Source: Campylorhamphus procurvoides (Eukaryota; Chordata; Aves; Passeriformes; Dendrocolaptidae). Taken from it: 64,000 nucleotides of DNA. The translations under genes and the position numbers were made by a program. The notes beneath the pieces are model-generated. The model worked only from the letters and a program-made list of their open reading frames with translations, had not been told where the DNA came from and did no database searches. The stretch is taken from positions 1,743,521 through 1,807,520 of the forward strand of contig WBMV01001015.1 of assembly GCA_013396655.1 (NCBI GenBank), given 5' to 3'. Positions 49,646 through 63,835 of the stretch are shown one piece after another (within the stretch, counting starts at the first letter, position 1; every line of letters begins with the position of its first letter).

Positions 49646-52600
49646 GCATTCAGCCCAAAAGCCATGCAAAGAGACCTTTTGTTGACAGCACTGTCATGGA
49701 GAGCGCAAACCTTTGCTGCGGTTGTGCAATTGTGTTGCAAGTGTATAATTAGTTGTGTAGGAAAAGTAGTCTGTGGGACTGAGTTGAGGCCCCAGGCTCT
49801 GAACATGAGCCAGCATGGTGGAGCTGCTCCAGTAGAAGACTGTGTAGAAGCTGGTAGAGACACTACCATGGTAACACCTTTGGTCACTAGATCTTGTCCA
49901 AAAGGTTTGGCTCTAGCACCTGCAGCCCATTAATGCCTATGCAGTGTAATACATGTCAAAGGAAAAGCAATTCTGTGGGGGTCCTTTGTACTGCTGCTGA
50001 CAAGGAGATTAAATCCAGTTTCATCCATGCTAGCATCTTTTACAGGAAGAATGGTTTCTTGACCATTCATGTCTCACAAAAACTGTTGCTGAAAGAGCCT
50101 GTGATCTTCTTTAGGGTCCTAAAAATGTAGCTGTGACAGCAAGATCTGCTTTCCTTCATCTGCCTTTTCATTAAGAGAATATTTTGTACACAGATCAGCT
50201 TAATTTGCCTCTGGCTAATCACAGTTATACATCTAAAGCATCACAGCTCTGAATGTTATCCAGGTATTGTAGTCTTCTACCCAATTCTGCAGGGCATACA
50301 AGGCACTAACTTCATAGATACAGCCAAACTGAGAAGGAAAATTCATGGTCCTTCTTTTTAGTAAAACAAAATGATGAGGTCACTTCCCCCTGTCCTGATA
50401 TATTAAAAATAAGAAAACAACCTGATAAAAATATTCTTAAAAACGTCAGAGGAACAAATGACCCAGAAAAGTGCCTGGCTCTTGGGGCAGTAAGATTGCT
50501 GAGCAAAGAACCATCTTCTCACTGTGCATCATAAATCCTGTCTTCGGTTCTTAAAGTGTTCACAAATAATCTTTCAAAATAGAGCATAAAACCAGTTCCT
50601 GCATATCTATGCTATAAGCTACTAACAAGGGTTTCCTCCAGGAGAAAGCCTCACTTCTCCGTTTATATTTACCATAATCTCCTACGTTTCATGGATCATG
50701 ACTGGTGCTGAAAACAAAGTTTTATTACTGAAAAGAATTTTCTGATTATTACTGAAATTATTTTTAAATGCTATCCCAAAATACTTATATGGCATCTAAA
50801 CATAGTCCTAAAACACATGTGGCTAGTACAAACTGTATTTTCATTTCTGTATTGGTGTGCTTTTAGGAGTGAAAAGGATTTAGACCAACAGTTTTAAGTT
50901 CATTGCTGATCCTTTGAGAACGATGTAGTCTTTACAGAGCAACCATTCACAAACTGCTACACACTTTTCTTCTAAAATTCAGATCCCTTCAATGTTCTTC
51001 AAAGTCTCTTTAATGTTCAGTGATATGGTAATCGTGGGTAGGCAGGCATGGAAATGTCACTGACACGACTCATCTTGCAGAAACCTTGTAACGTCTTTGA
51101 CTGGGGGTGTTATGGCACAGATAGTTTCAGTCTTTCCTTTTATCTGTGAGGCACCAGCATGACAGAGCAAACACTTCCAGGGCATTGGGAAACGTGACAT
51201 ATAGAGCAGGACTGATGCTGTGTAGGTTCTTGTTCGTCCCAAATAGCCAGGGAGCAGCAGCCATCTCTGGCCTCCTCTAGCTTCCTGTGCCGCACTGAAG
51301 CTTACTACAGCTTTCCATCTTAGCTGGGTTCAAAGAAAGGCCAAATTGAATCCCAAACCAAACAAACAAGCTCTAAGTGCCCCTACAAGCTCATCAGAAT
51401 GGCTGAAGCTTTTCTTCAATTTCTTGTTTGCTTGTTTGTGCAAAGAAATCTGCAGTCACTTAACAGGCTTGCCATTGTGTGTGAATCCCTGCATCAACAA
51501 CTAGGTCAACCAGCAGGGTAAAGCACTGTGCATGTGAGAGGCTCCCTCAGCTCAGTCGATGCTGCTGATTATATTTTGGGAATTAGCTAGGTAGAAGAGA
51601 ATGTCCTCTCAGGCATGTGCTACCCTGAAATTTTAGTCCATTTGCACAAGTAATCTGAAACCTTTTCTTGGCCCCAGCTGAAAGGAGTGCTAAACCCATG
51701 GCACCTACAGCAAGACTGAAATAGTGGAAAGTTCAGGGGGTTTGTCTTCTTCTACCCTCTTTTCAGCACTTGTAACTAGCCAGTAATTAGCTGCAGCACC
51801 CAATGCGATATAGGGCTTGTGCTGTGTTCGGAGAGTATCAGCTTTCCGAAGTGATGCAGATAACTTTTGGGTAAGATAAAAGTGAGAGGATAAAGACCCA
51901 GGATATTTTTACTAGGACTATTTTTATTTACCATATGAACATAATTCCTCTCACTGCCTTAGGCAAAGACAAATAAAACTGCAAAGATGACAGCTACCCT
52001 TACGTCTAGGCAGGCAGAACTCCCCATCCTGCCAAAGCGTGGGTTTGCTTGCTTCGTCTCTAGCGGAGCTGCCTCTGTTGTAGTGCCATCAATTTGGAAA
52101 CACTGCTGCAAGAACATACTTTTGGCTGTCACTCAGAAACTCCTGCCAGCACTCCACAGAGCCTGGGAGACCTTTTACGCTGTGAGCTTGCCTTTAAGGG
52201 AAAAGTCCTTACCGAATAAATGATTTCCACATCGCTCTTATAGCTCAAATGTTCAGATAATCTGTAAATTAAAAAAAACCCCAACAAACAAAAAAACCTG
52301 ACAGCTCTGCAGAGTCCCACCTGGGACATACTGCAGCTCTAAAAGCTAAGGAATTATAACCAGCTTCCTTCCAAACTCACCCATATGATAAAATTCCCCC
52401 TGAACCAGAATACCAAAGAGTTTGTGGCTGTACAGCAAACACAAACATGAAAAATGGAGGGACACTTCTGCCCCACCTCCTCCTTTTTTATCACTTTGAA
52501 TCTAATCTTTCATATTACCCAGAATTTGTGAAACTGCAGCCAAGTAATCTATCTACAACCCTCTCTGCCCTTCCTTTTACACTGTGCCCAGCCATGCCTA

Positions 52601-53819
52601 TGCACACAATGACAGTAATTCACCCTATTTCAGGAACTATGGAGTCAGAGGGACTTTAAGGAGGCTTTGGGGGAGGTTGTCAACACTCTCCTGGAGAGGA
52701 TGCTTGCAAAAGAGTGGCAGTGGAGCTTGCCAGGGGACATTGTTGTCCTGCCCACATGATATTGCTGTGCAGTTGCACCTCACTCAGCACATCTGCCCTG
52801 CTTGTTGAGGTATGGTGGGAAAGGATGTGAGCTGTGGGGAGTAAGCTGGCACTTTTGCAACATGCTCCCAGTGTGCAGTAGGAGTAATGTGGAATACAGT
52901 TTAAAAAACCCTCCAAGTGCAGAACAGGGGTGGCCACAAAAAAAGCTTGTGCAAACTGGTATTGACCTTCAATTTCACACTCACTTGTTTGACAACACTT
53001 TATTTCCAGGGTGGATAATCTTGACGATGGAAAAGTCTGCTTAAGCACAGAAATATGAGTAACAGAAATGCATTAGATAATGACAGTACAGAAAACGTGT
53101 AGTACGGATTTCCATTCTTTCTCCTGATGCAAGGAGAAATGAACAGTTGAAGAAATTAAAATGTGACCCATTCAGAAGTCATGTGAAGTGAGGTTGTTCC
53201 TCATGATGGATAGTTCAGCTGTGGACTCCCAGCTGGTCAATGTCACCAATGGCTAGAATGCTGTTGGAGTCAGCAAGGGCATGGGCACTAACACCAGTGT
53301 TCAGAGTCGCAACACTTTGAAATTTTGAAAGCAGTCAGGATTTACCCCAGTTCTCAGCTAATCAAGGTTAGGACATTTCTTGCCCCTTCCTCTGCTGAAT
53401 GCTGTCAGAGAAAGGATATAGGACTATGTGAGACCTGTGGCTAATCCAGCAAAACAGCTAGCGTGACATACACATGAATGTCACAATAAGAAAATGGTGT
53501 GACTTTGTAATAGTTATAGCCTTGGTGACAGTGGCATTCCTTTTAAGGAGTTTCTCACCCATTTATGTATTTTACTTCTTACATAAATTAATTAATAACT
53601 TGAAAATGAAAACCCCAAAATGTCAAATCTAGGGAAGAAACTACCTAGTGACTGGATAGGAGGTGGAAGTTACCAGCATTGTTTGTTCACTGCCCTTAAA
53701 AAACAGATACATCTTAGATTACAGGTGTATTATGGCCTTAGGTATATGCTAATTATCAATCATAATTAGCTCTGTGCACTTCCTTTCCACAAATGGGCAC
53801 TTCTAAGAAATCTATTTAA

Positions 53820-53836
53820 ATATATATATATATATA
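53820..53836. repeat. (TA)n microsatellite
   Basis: About eight perfect TA dinucleotides. Confidence 0.9.
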
Positions 53837-54814
53837 ACCCTGTAAAAGTGGCCTACTTTGAACAAGAAGTCAAATTTAAAATATAATCACACTAGCAGAA
53901 ATACCCAGCACTCTGTGTACATCTCCTACACAGCAAAGGATGTATCGAGTATTAATCTGACTCCAATACCTCAGTTTCCCTACAAACACCAGCTCTTACC
54001 AAATTGCAAAGTCAGGATTAATCCATCACGCCGGCAGCATGGCATTAAGACTATATGATGGCAAGCTACCAAGGCAAAAGGTCTCTCTGCAAACGTAGTG
54101 AGACAGACACAGTGTTGCAATGCTTGCTAAGGAACTGTGAGCCCGTGATGTTGCATCAGTTTCTGCCCAAATGCTGCTGTAAAGGGATTTGCATGTTCTT
54201 TAAAGGAAAAAAAATCATGGGTTGTGTAGAAATACTCAAAGGTGGAGATGGTTAGTGGCATCAGAAAGGAGCAAATATGTTTAAAATGCAATCATAAAGG
54301 TTTTTTTTTTTTTTTTTAATTATTTATTTTATAGCATTTTCCAGGAGCGAATGGGCAAAGCAAGCGGATATGCTCTGTGTACTCCAGACACCAATCCTGG
54401 CCCCCTGGATAGCTCCTGGTGCTGCTGTGGCTCTGAGCAGGGCACTGCAGAGCTGATCACCCCAGGGAGGTACAGCTACACCTATGTGTATGACCAATGG
54501 TGGCTGGCTGTGGAGGATAGGGAAGGTAGAAGACCAGAGCCATCCTACAGAAATGCCTGGTGGTTTTCCTTGGCTGCTTCCCTGCTGAATTCCAGATTTC
54601 TACTCTCCTTCCTGTCACTGGCTTGCAGCAGAAAATACACATCTCCTCAGGCCCATTGCTGAGGGCCAGATTTTCATGCATGTTAAGCATTCATATTCCT
54701 AAATTAAATTAACGGGAGCCGTGGATACTACAGACATTGGGAAGTGCAATGTTAATCCTTCCACACCCTAGAGCACACCTATAATGGAAAAACTACCCTA
54801 CTTTAACTAGGTTA

Positions 54815-54864
54815 ATTTTAAAATGTGAGATTTTAAAATGTGAGATTTTAATAGTGAGATTTTT
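54815..54864. repeat. Tandem repeat, 15-bp unit, about 3 copies
   Basis: Two exact copies of ATTTTAAAATGTGAG (54815-54829 and 54830-54844) are followed by a one-base-shorter variant and a partial copy. Confidence 0.9.
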
Positions 54865-55149
54865 GCAACTGAAGTAATTCAGATAAGGCCTCATTTTCCC
54901 TGTCTCCACCATGTTCATAAAAAGAAGTGTTTCTATTAAACAGGCTTAACTGTGTGTGAAGCCCCTGGATGAAGGGCACTGAGACCCAAGTGTTTCTACT
55001 GTGTTTTTCACTATGGCGGTGCCCAAATAATTCCTGTTGTTTGCAGGTTACTGAAGGGCCATTGCATTCCAATTCCCTCCCATGGATTGCAGACCTCCAG
55101 CCCAAATCCCCAGACCTCTCACTTCTTTTGCATCTCATCCTGCACTGGC

Positions 55150-55216
55150 TTTGAGGAAGGAGTCAGACCAGGGACATATAGAGGTCCCTTCCATCCTAAA
55201 TTGTTCAGTGTTTCTT
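55150..55216 (+). mobile_element. CR1-like 3' tail fragment
   Basis: TTTGAGGAAGGAGTCAGACC, then GAGGTCCCTTCCATCCTAAATTGTTCAGTG, follow the CR1 3' end pattern (GACTAGATGACC, AGGTCCCTTCCAACC, ATTCTGTG). It is short and diverged. Confidence 0.6.
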
Positions 55217-56464
55217 TCTGGATATCTGAGGTGACTTCAGAAACCAAGACTGGGGGGAGATTCGTGCTGAGCACTTTGCTCTGTGAGGTGAAGGTGGTCT
55301 CACAGTAAGGCTCCCCTGCCCTGTTTTTGCTGGGGGGTTCAGTGCAGGTCTGGCTCTTGTCATAAACAACTGTAGCATCTCATCGAGACGTGAGCTATAG
55401 TCACATACAGGCTTTCCCAATGCACTCTATCCTCATGACCATAGCATACAGTAGCTCCTACCAAGCTTCTGGATAAATGCAATTACAGGTATTAACAGAT
55501 AATTCATCCAAACAGTGATGCAACTAGAAGATCAGATAAGCGTAGGCTGAACTCTTGCTCATAGTACCCTAGAAACCTGTGAGCCTCTGGGCCAAAAGCT
55601 CCCAGGAACTGTTGTTATTAAAGAGGAGGGGTAAAAGAAACTCAAGTCATCTCCAAATCAGGGCTACCACATCACAGCTACAAGAGGACAGCATTGCCCT
55701 GGAGGCCTCATGGAGGAGAGGAGCAGACTGGTGTGCAACATGTGAGGAAGAATCTGCAAATAGGAAAAACATGCTAGAAAGAAGAAAAGCAGATGAGAGT
55801 GAAGCAGTCAAGAGTAATTAACTTGCTCAAAGAAGAAATAAAACATGCAAAACACCACTAAAGAAAGGAAAAAGTAGTTACTTTCCTGATAATAGTTATA
55901 AAACAAAGCAGTTGCTGCAGATAGCATAGGGACCTCATTCAGTTGCAGAGGAAGGGAAGTGATCCTGTCGTCAAGCACCTCTGTGAGCAAGGCATGCTCT
56001 GCATTGCCAGAAACACTGCCTGCCAAAATGTCTCTTTTTTCCCCATATATACAAGGTAAAGAATCAAGGCTTTCCATGGAATTACTGTCCAGCTGGATGT
56101 CCTTCCCCTCCATCATGGTCAAAGACAGGGCTATATATTTCCCATAGGCAATTATGCCCTTCCTGAACATGTTTTTACCTGAAACACAGGTAAAATACAG
56201 CATTTAGACCATTGATTTCAAATATAATTATCATAAGCTGAAATGTCCAATTTCTATCCTTTTTGAAGCTTTTCTGTGCTTGCTTTCTTTACTGGGAAGT
56301 CCATCTTTTCAGCCAGACTTTGCATGGTAAGAACCAGCAGTCCTGCTGTTAGAGATGCATTCCAAATACAAATCTGGATTTCTGCTGTTGATGAGAAAAA
56401 GACAGCCTGGAGAAGGCAGCAATTGCCACAGAGGGGCCATTCTCACCCTGGGCCAGGGGCTGGA

Positions 56465-56562
56465 AGCCTGGGTTCAATCTTTGCTCAAACACTGCTTTAA
56501 TGGGAGCAAGTCAGATCCCTTCCCAATGCTCCCTTCTCCTCATCCATAAAACAAAGATATAT
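56465..56562 (+). mobile_element. Ancient MIR-like SINE relic
   Basis: GCCTGGGTTCAATCTTTGCTC resembles the MIR tRNA-like B-box region. GAGCAAGTCAGATCCCTTCC and CTCCTCATCCATAAAACAAAGAT match the order of the core and 3' part (GGGCAAGTCACTT, TTTCCTCATCTGTAAAATGGGGAT). Confidence 0.5.
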
Positions 56563-59500
56563 GAGTGACATATATTTGAGATTTATGAGTGAAAGTAGTG
56601 TTAAAGGGACATTGTTGCTGTTGTTACCATTTATTATTATTCACACTTTTACATCTCCTTTCTCCCCTACAATATGTTAGGCATTACTTCACATGACACT
56701 TGTAATTGCATCTCCCAAATTTGGTTGTTTGCCATCCTAGTCATGCTTCAGGCAAGAAAAGATGCCTCCTTATCTTACTGCTGCCTCAAATTCATGTAAC
56801 AAGTGTCAGAAGGTCTTCCAACTACCTTTCTTGTTCTCAGTACATGCCTTACCTTAAGAAGGTCGTGTTTCACATTGCATTTTCCAAATCCAGGGAACTC
56901 AGTGTAAGTTCATGTCTATCTTCATTGTTTAATTGAAACACCATTGATCCCATTACCAATGCACCTAAGTAGAATAAATGTGATTCAAAGGAATTTGACA
57001 TGGAAGAATCTGGTACATTATTTAGTCCAAGTCCAGAAAAGCCTGCTAAAAAGAGATACCTTGAATATTTTTAGCTACAGAATAAACAAAGGGCAAAAAG
57101 ATGCAAAGGATGGTGATGGAATTAACTGAAAAATGTTTATTGTGTTTCTGCATTCCAGATGTCAGAGAGAATAAAATGTACTCTTTGTGTGAACTTTGAA
57201 ATACACTTGTAGAATAGACTCCAAGAGAAAATATCCAAAATGCCACTGCTGGGTGATCATTTATCCTCATAAATAAGGAGTAAGTGCTACAATAAACTCC
57301 ACTGCTTCCTGTGAGATCATTTCATTTTGGTAAAGAAATGGGGAATTTATCCAAAGACCTAAATTTACCAACAGGTAAATCACTGCACTTCTGGCAAATT
57401 AAACAGGCAGTGATATGTGCCGCATAGTCCATGTGGTTGCCTTGGAGGTACATGTGACAAAATGAGACTTCAGCTCCCAAGAACCTTGAGTGCAATATTA
57501 GCTTTGCTGCACATGCTGAGGAGCCAGACATACCATCCTTTACAGACTGTGAGAAATGAGGGCAGAACATAAGCTGTTCTAACATTGCCCTCTACCAGAA
57601 ATTTTAAGCAAAGACAAAATTTACATGATTTATGAATTTTGTACTTAGCAGATGTTATTTGTGTAGTTAGCAAAAGAAACATATAACATCACATAAACCA
57701 TAAACATACAGATAATTTTATTTATGTGATGACAAGATTCAGTGCAAGTGCTGCATGGATCAGCTGTGCCGTTCAGTGCTCTTGTACATTCTGTGCCCCT
57801 CGCTCTCCCACCAGCTCTCTCCTTCAAGCACTGGCACATTTACAGCTACTACAGTAGATTAGGTTAAAGAGCTGATTCAATCGAAAAATAACAGAGGGGA
57901 TGGAAAAACCCATTTTTCAGTCTCCTGAGTCCACTGTGTGGCCACAGACTGCTTGTGATGGGCAAAAGGGGAGGTAATGCAGGGCAGGACCAGCAGGCGA
58001 GGATGCAGAAGGGAGATGATGATATTACAACCCACCTTTATAATCTTATCAAAATATGCCCTAAAACCTCTTCTAATACAATGCTGTGATGAGGAAAATA
58101 TTTGGCCAGGATTACAACTAAAGGACTTGAATGACAGAAAAGTGGGAATTTATGATAATACTGCAAATTATTCAAGTTAGTTTTTAAAAAGTAATTTTAA
58201 ATGAAAAACATCTGTGACAGTTTTACAGGACTGAGACAGGGATTTTGCTTTTCCTGTAAAAACACTGTGGTCGTAGCCTGTATTATCTCTTCTTTAGCCA
58301 TCAAGGCTAAGGTGCAATCTGCAAAGGCACACGGAAAATCCTGCTAAGTTAAATGACTGCTTCCAGAACTGAGTGCCAGGTAATAACAGCTGGTACATTA
58401 TTGTCACTCATATCTTCATAATCTGCCATAAAATTTAAGTTGCCTATTCATTACTGCTATTACTGGTGTATTAGATATTCCTTCCATTTTTCAGAATATA
58501 CAGACATATAACTTATTTAAATACTACTCTATTATACTGAAATGACCTAAATTGAATTTTAATTCAGTGAAGATTCACAGTAGGGTTCAGGTATTTAACT
58601 CCAGTGAAGCGACACCTGTCATTGCTGGTTTCCCCAGATCTTACTCATGGCTTCTTCCACAGCTCCCAAAGCATCTAGCCATTCTGCTGACAGACCCCTC
58701 TGGACTCTGACATTTCTTCCACTGGACAAATTCATACCTGTGTGTGGATGGAACTGCTGTGCAGCTACAGGAATGAATGCGTCACCAGGCATTGCTGACT
58801 GCACAGGGCTGCAGCCTTCCCAGTCCCCTCTGATCAGTGCAAGCCTGGGGCTAGAGTCCCACAAGAAGCCCCCATCAAGAGTCCCACAGGAAGACCCCAT
58901 GAGCTTATCTCTACAGCAGAACTCTAAATCAGGGTCTCTGAAACACAGATCCATGAGAACACTGCGATTCCCAGTAACCCCTTTCATAAATCAGGGGCTC
59001 TCCCAAATATCTCAGGTCAGCTCAGTAGGGTACTTGAGGACTCTCTGTCCTGTTTGGAACAGGGGAGACAGTGGTCACTGCTGTTCGTGTGGAGTGAGCT
59101 ATTGGGATCACAAATTCTGCCCATAACTTCTCTCAGATTGATTTGGAACAAGACTTTGGACATAGGTTTCAAGTCTATCAGAGCACAGCCTGCCCCAAAG
59201 CTTTTTAGGCATGATGGTTTAAGTCTTTCTGCACCTGTCCTGAACATGCTGCCCATATTGTATAGAATAATTAAATACTCATGTGCATAAATACATATAA
59301 ATGGGGACTTCAATGTTAATTTCAGTAATTTAGGAATTTAAAAAAATTTTGTAAAATTCAAATTTATTATCTGCCTCAAGTCCTTGAACTGAAGCTGAAA
59401 GTCAGGGATGCAGTTTTAAAACAGAGAAGCAGCTAGGGAAGAAACATTCTGTTTCCTTCACAAAGCTTACCTGAAGAAAACAATTTTTGTTACAGTTTGC

Positions 59501-61282
59501 AAACACCTTTTTTTAAATACTTACATTTCAATCTTAAGGCTTGTCTCCCAGGCAACATCAAGAAAGACTAAAATGTAATGTGTTTTGATAGGTATATTTT
59601 ATTAAAATGCTTTCAAAAAGCCACTGCCAGAAAAAATAAAAATAAATAATGAAGTAGTGTGTTTGTTTTTCTCTCCACTTCCTATGAATAACTTTGGGTA
59701 AATAATAATATATTTTCTCATTCTCCTATAATCTGAACTGATGGAGGCTGCAGGATGGGGTATTATATTGCAATTTACAGAGAACATCATGATATTACCT
59801 AATTGTATTTAAGATATTTGAATACTGTGCAGTATGATACTGGGATATATGTATAGCAATATTATTCTTTCCTATCTTTTGATCTACAGATATTTTCCAG
59901 CTTTAGAAATTATAGCTTTCCATTTTTAGGGCTTTAGTCCTGCAAGTTGTATAGAATCTTTATTTTAGCACCTTTATCACCAGAATAAAAAAAATATCCC
60001 ATTGACATGTTAATAAAACCGTGAGTAAAATTATGATCATGTTAAAACTGATGATAACATAGCCATGGTCTTCAGCAAAGTGAGTTTGTCAGCTTTTGTT
60101 TATATAATACCTGAGGAACAGCCTCAGAGAATGACAAATAGTGAGGGAAATCTGTGCCATCTCTGCCAATCTCTCTTGTATGTGTCATTCACATACCAAA
60201 GAAGAACACAGAGCTCTGCAGAGATCTTTGGAGAAAATTTGGCTACAAATCAAGTATATAAATATAGACTGAGTGAATAATCAGTATTCAAATAAAATCT
60301 GTATTTGCCTCAGAATTGCTCAGAGATGTCAAGAGCCACTGCACTAGAATGAAAAGCTAAAATCCTTACACTGTGTTCATTTGGGAAACATTCATTGCTG
60401 TGAGGGAATGTGGAATGGTAGTCTTGACTAACAAATGAGAGCGATCGCACAGGATGGAGTCCTTGGATTGCTCCTGACAGCAGCCTGCAATGGGCTTTTT
60501 GGCTGAGGCTCCTGCGCAGCAGGCGTGGATTCCCTCGCTGGGGACTCCCCATCACTGCCTGGGGCAGCCCACATGCCTGGGGTCATATAAATCCCGTGGA
60601 ACCCTTCTAGCCCTGGGTAGAGTTACTTTCATCACCAGGATTTTTACACAGCAGCAGCTACTTCCATAATCCATCTCATACATTCTTATTTTCACTCTCC
60701 AAATTTAAAAGAGCAACCACTTCATGCAGTTGGTAAAAGATCATATCTAAGTGCAACCCTACCCCCTGTCACCTCTTGTTAACTCCTAGGCAAGCTTTCT
60801 CAATCCCAAGTAGTTTTACCTTAAATACTTCTGTGCACACCAGTGCACACTCAAGTCAATCTGTGTTTAGCCTCTGCATAAGAGTATTCATCAACCAACA
60901 TGAGTCATTTAGATATTCAAAGCTGAATACAAGCCTACGTGAACAGCTGATTGAAAGTCATCTTTGACATATATTTGGATTGTAGAATGTAACTTCTATG
61001 GAATGATTTTAAGAGACAATTATTTTTCAAAAATTACAACAGAAAGTAATTGAGGTCAAAAATATACATTACAGTTCCTTCCTCCCCGAATGAATTTCAA
61101 CAAATAGATTTCTTAAGACATAGGAAAAAAACCCTGTATACTATTTTTTTCAGGTTTCAGAGTCTTCATAAAAATATCCCTATCAGGCCAGATGGAGCCA
61201 TGGTACAGGCAAGTATGTTTATAAAAATATTAGCGAATATACCGATTTAATCTACCATATACCCACTCCTATTGTAGCAGAT

Positions 61283-61352
61283 GTGGTTTTAAATGTTACT
61301 GTTTGTGGTTTTAAATGTTACTGTTTACAGTTTTAAATGTAACTGTTTACAG
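61283..61352. repeat. Tandem repeat, 22-bp unit, 3 copies
   Basis: GTGGTTTTAAATGTTACTGT begins two identical 22-bp units (61283-61304 and 61305-61326). A third copy with four differences (61327-61348) and four further bases follow. Confidence 0.9.
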
Positions 61353-63469
61353 CTTTCTCCTTGACAGCATTCATAGTTACTGCACACCTGTCTTGGGTTT
61401 CTCACCAACACTCACTTAAAGACTGCATTGCTGCTCACTGTTACTGTGCATTTATATCCCAGTTATTAGATTTGTGTTTACTCTTTTTCTTTTTTTCTCC
61501 CCCTGTTTTCTAGTGAAGACTTCTAGATTGCCTACAGGCCTGCTTTGTACCTCATTGATCTCAGTTAACCAAATGGCAAATATCATTATAAAACCAACCA
61601 CATTAGGCAGTGGACTTTAGGTGGCAGATCATAGGTCCTTGTTCTCAGAATCCCCTGATGCGGTTTTACAAGTGTGTTGTCATTGTGCAGGTTAGAAATG
61701 CTTGCTGTTCTTCTCTTAAGTACTGCTTTTATAGTATCATTTACTAACCACTCTATTTATAGAGGTTGATGCCAAGTTTCCGTCTGATAGCTTGGAGCTA
61801 TGATCAGTCAAAAAAACCCTATCTTGTTCCAAAAATAACATAGATAATGTCTTGCATTTGCTGGTTAATGTTGGCATATGGTATATATTGCCACATTTTA
61901 AGGAAATGGCTTCCAATAATAATGATAAAATGTGCTTATTGTGAATTTTATAAGAATTTTCATTGAAAACTTAATAATTCCTCCATTAAAAAATTATTCT
62001 TGCTGGAATTGTTAATGCAGGTATTTAAAAATAAGTTTGCCCACTTTCAAGGTAGGCAAGTTTGTATTTTAACAAGTTCTTTTAGGGTAAGTCTTTTTAT
62101 ATTGATATGAGAAAAGTTTCTCTAACAAACTTGTACCAGTAGGATCATCTCAAGAGTATTATAGATGGCTGTGGGTGACCCCATAAGATTTTTATATATT
62201 TGTAGACTTAAATATTTTACATGTATTTGTAGATTTTTATATAGTTGTATGGTTTCTCACACTTGAGGCAGCAGGCAACAGTTTCTCACAGTTTCTTGTG
62301 ATTTGTGCCATGTTCTTGAAATATTGTTTAAAAATCTTATCAAGAAAGAGATTTCAGCAAGAACATCTTGTTTGGGACACATGCACCTGGACTGGAACAA
62401 TAGAATACATTATAGTCAAAGCAAGATAGAAGGCCCAGAAGCCTTTGAGGGGCTCCAGCAGGGCAGTTCTGAGAGTGGTACCAAGGGCAAAATAGTTTTT
62501 GGCTTGGATGTACCCATTAGATATGATAATTAAGTAGTGCTGTAAATTTGTAAGAACTCCATACTGGGTGTGTGCCTATGTACTTTGTGCACCTGAAAGC
62601 TTTCATTAAAAATTGCTCTCTTCCTATACTAATATTGTCGCAAAAGCTTTTTTCCTTGATTTTAGGCAACATGGGCAGTTCAGCAATGGGAACATTTTCA
62701 GCACCCTCTGGTGGCTGAAGGACAACAAAAATGGCCGAAGGAAGACTGACCTGCCACATCAGGGGTTGTTTAACAACATCCACACTTTGAACTTGACTAA
62801 GCAGAGTATGAAGCTTTTAAATCTATAAATATTTAGGGGGAGAAGAGCACTGGACTAGCTGCCTGGAGTTGCTTCCAGAGACCTGAAGCCCCATCCTTTG
62901 CTGGGCTGGAACTGTGTGAAGTCACCCCTCTGGTATCCCTGGTGACATTTGTTCCTCCTCTGTGCTGCCACCAGTCACCCACAGCTATAGGAGGGCCCCA
63001 ACTATTGCCTATTTGAAAAAAAAAAAAAGAAAAAACAACTAAGGAAAACAGGAACAAACTGTTTGGTTCCCCAAAACCAGCAAACCAAGAGTTTGCTTTG
63101 TGTGCACAGTTCCTGCTTTCCGCAGATAATGTAGTGAATTAAGACGACAGGCAGCTTCACACAGTGAAAGGGATTGACTTTGCTAGTAACAGAGCAATGT
63201 ACAACCTGCTCCTTTTTTGCTCAGCATTTATAGCGTGAGGCAGGACAAATGGGGGTTGGTGCCAAAATAAAACTGCACCAGTTTCTTTCCATGTCCGTGT
63301 TTTCCCACTCATGGCCTGCATCCCGCTGTCCTGCCTTCCCAAGCCAAGGCACTGCAGCACACGCGTTCCCGAGGCTGTCCGCGATCCCTGAACTACCCTG
63401 TGTGTCCCAGCACGGCGTGTTCTCCAGGGATGGCCTGTGCCCCCGCCCTCGGGCCCTGTGTCCATCCCG

Positions 63470-63835
63470 GGACCCTGAGAGGCTGGAGCGGCTCCAGGAA
63501 GGGCAGTGAGGCTGGTGAAGGGGCTGGAGCACAAATCCTGTGAGGAGCAGCTGAGGGAGCTGGGGTGTTCAGCCGGAGAGGAGGGGGCTCAGGGGTGACC
63601 TGATCTCTCTACCGCTCCCTGAGAGGAGGGCGCAGCCCGGTGGGACCGGCTCCTTCTCCCAGGTGACAAGTGACAGGGCCCGGGGACCGGGCCCCGGCTG
63701 TGGAGCGGGATTTAGCTGGAATGAGGGGAATTCCCCCCGAGGAAGGGGCTGGATGCCGCAGTGTGGCGGTGTCCGGGCACAGCTCTGAGCGGGGATCCCG
63801 CGGGTCCCTCCCAGCCGAGCTGGTTCTGTGATCTC
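63470..63835 (+). mobile_element. CR1 LINE 3' fragment, GC-rich
   Basis: GGCTGGAGCGGCTCCAGGAAGGGCAG, AGGCTGGTGAAGGGGCTGGAGCACAA, GAGGAGCAGCTGAGGGAGCTGGGG and GGGCTCAGGGGTGACCTGATC are the diagnostic end of CR1 ORF2. CTTCTCCCAGGTGACAAGTGACAGGGC follows. The element closes with GGGTCCCTCCCAGCCGAGCTGGTTCTGTGATCT, a CR1 3' tail. The part between 63700 and 63800 is diverged. It is 5'-truncated and not coding. Confidence 0.88.

Larger units (their letters stand above)
49646..55149. other. Intergenic sequence
   Basis: No supported gene. It contains a (TA)n run at 53820-53836, a poly-T run at about 54301-54318 and a 15-bp-unit tandem repeat at 54815-54864. Confidence 0.5.
55217..63469. other. Intergenic sequence
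   Basis: No supported gene. It includes a MIR-like relic, a 22-bp triplicate repeat and an open frame of 159 codons at 58647-59126 that I cannot assign. An A-rich run at 63018-63036 follows a region vaguely like a CR1 tail. Confidence 0.5.

Noticed and set aside
54301..54700. Poly-T run as the tail of a minus-strand processed pseudogene
   Set aside because: The adjacent sequence shows no recognisable mRNA-derived body and no clear target-site duplication.
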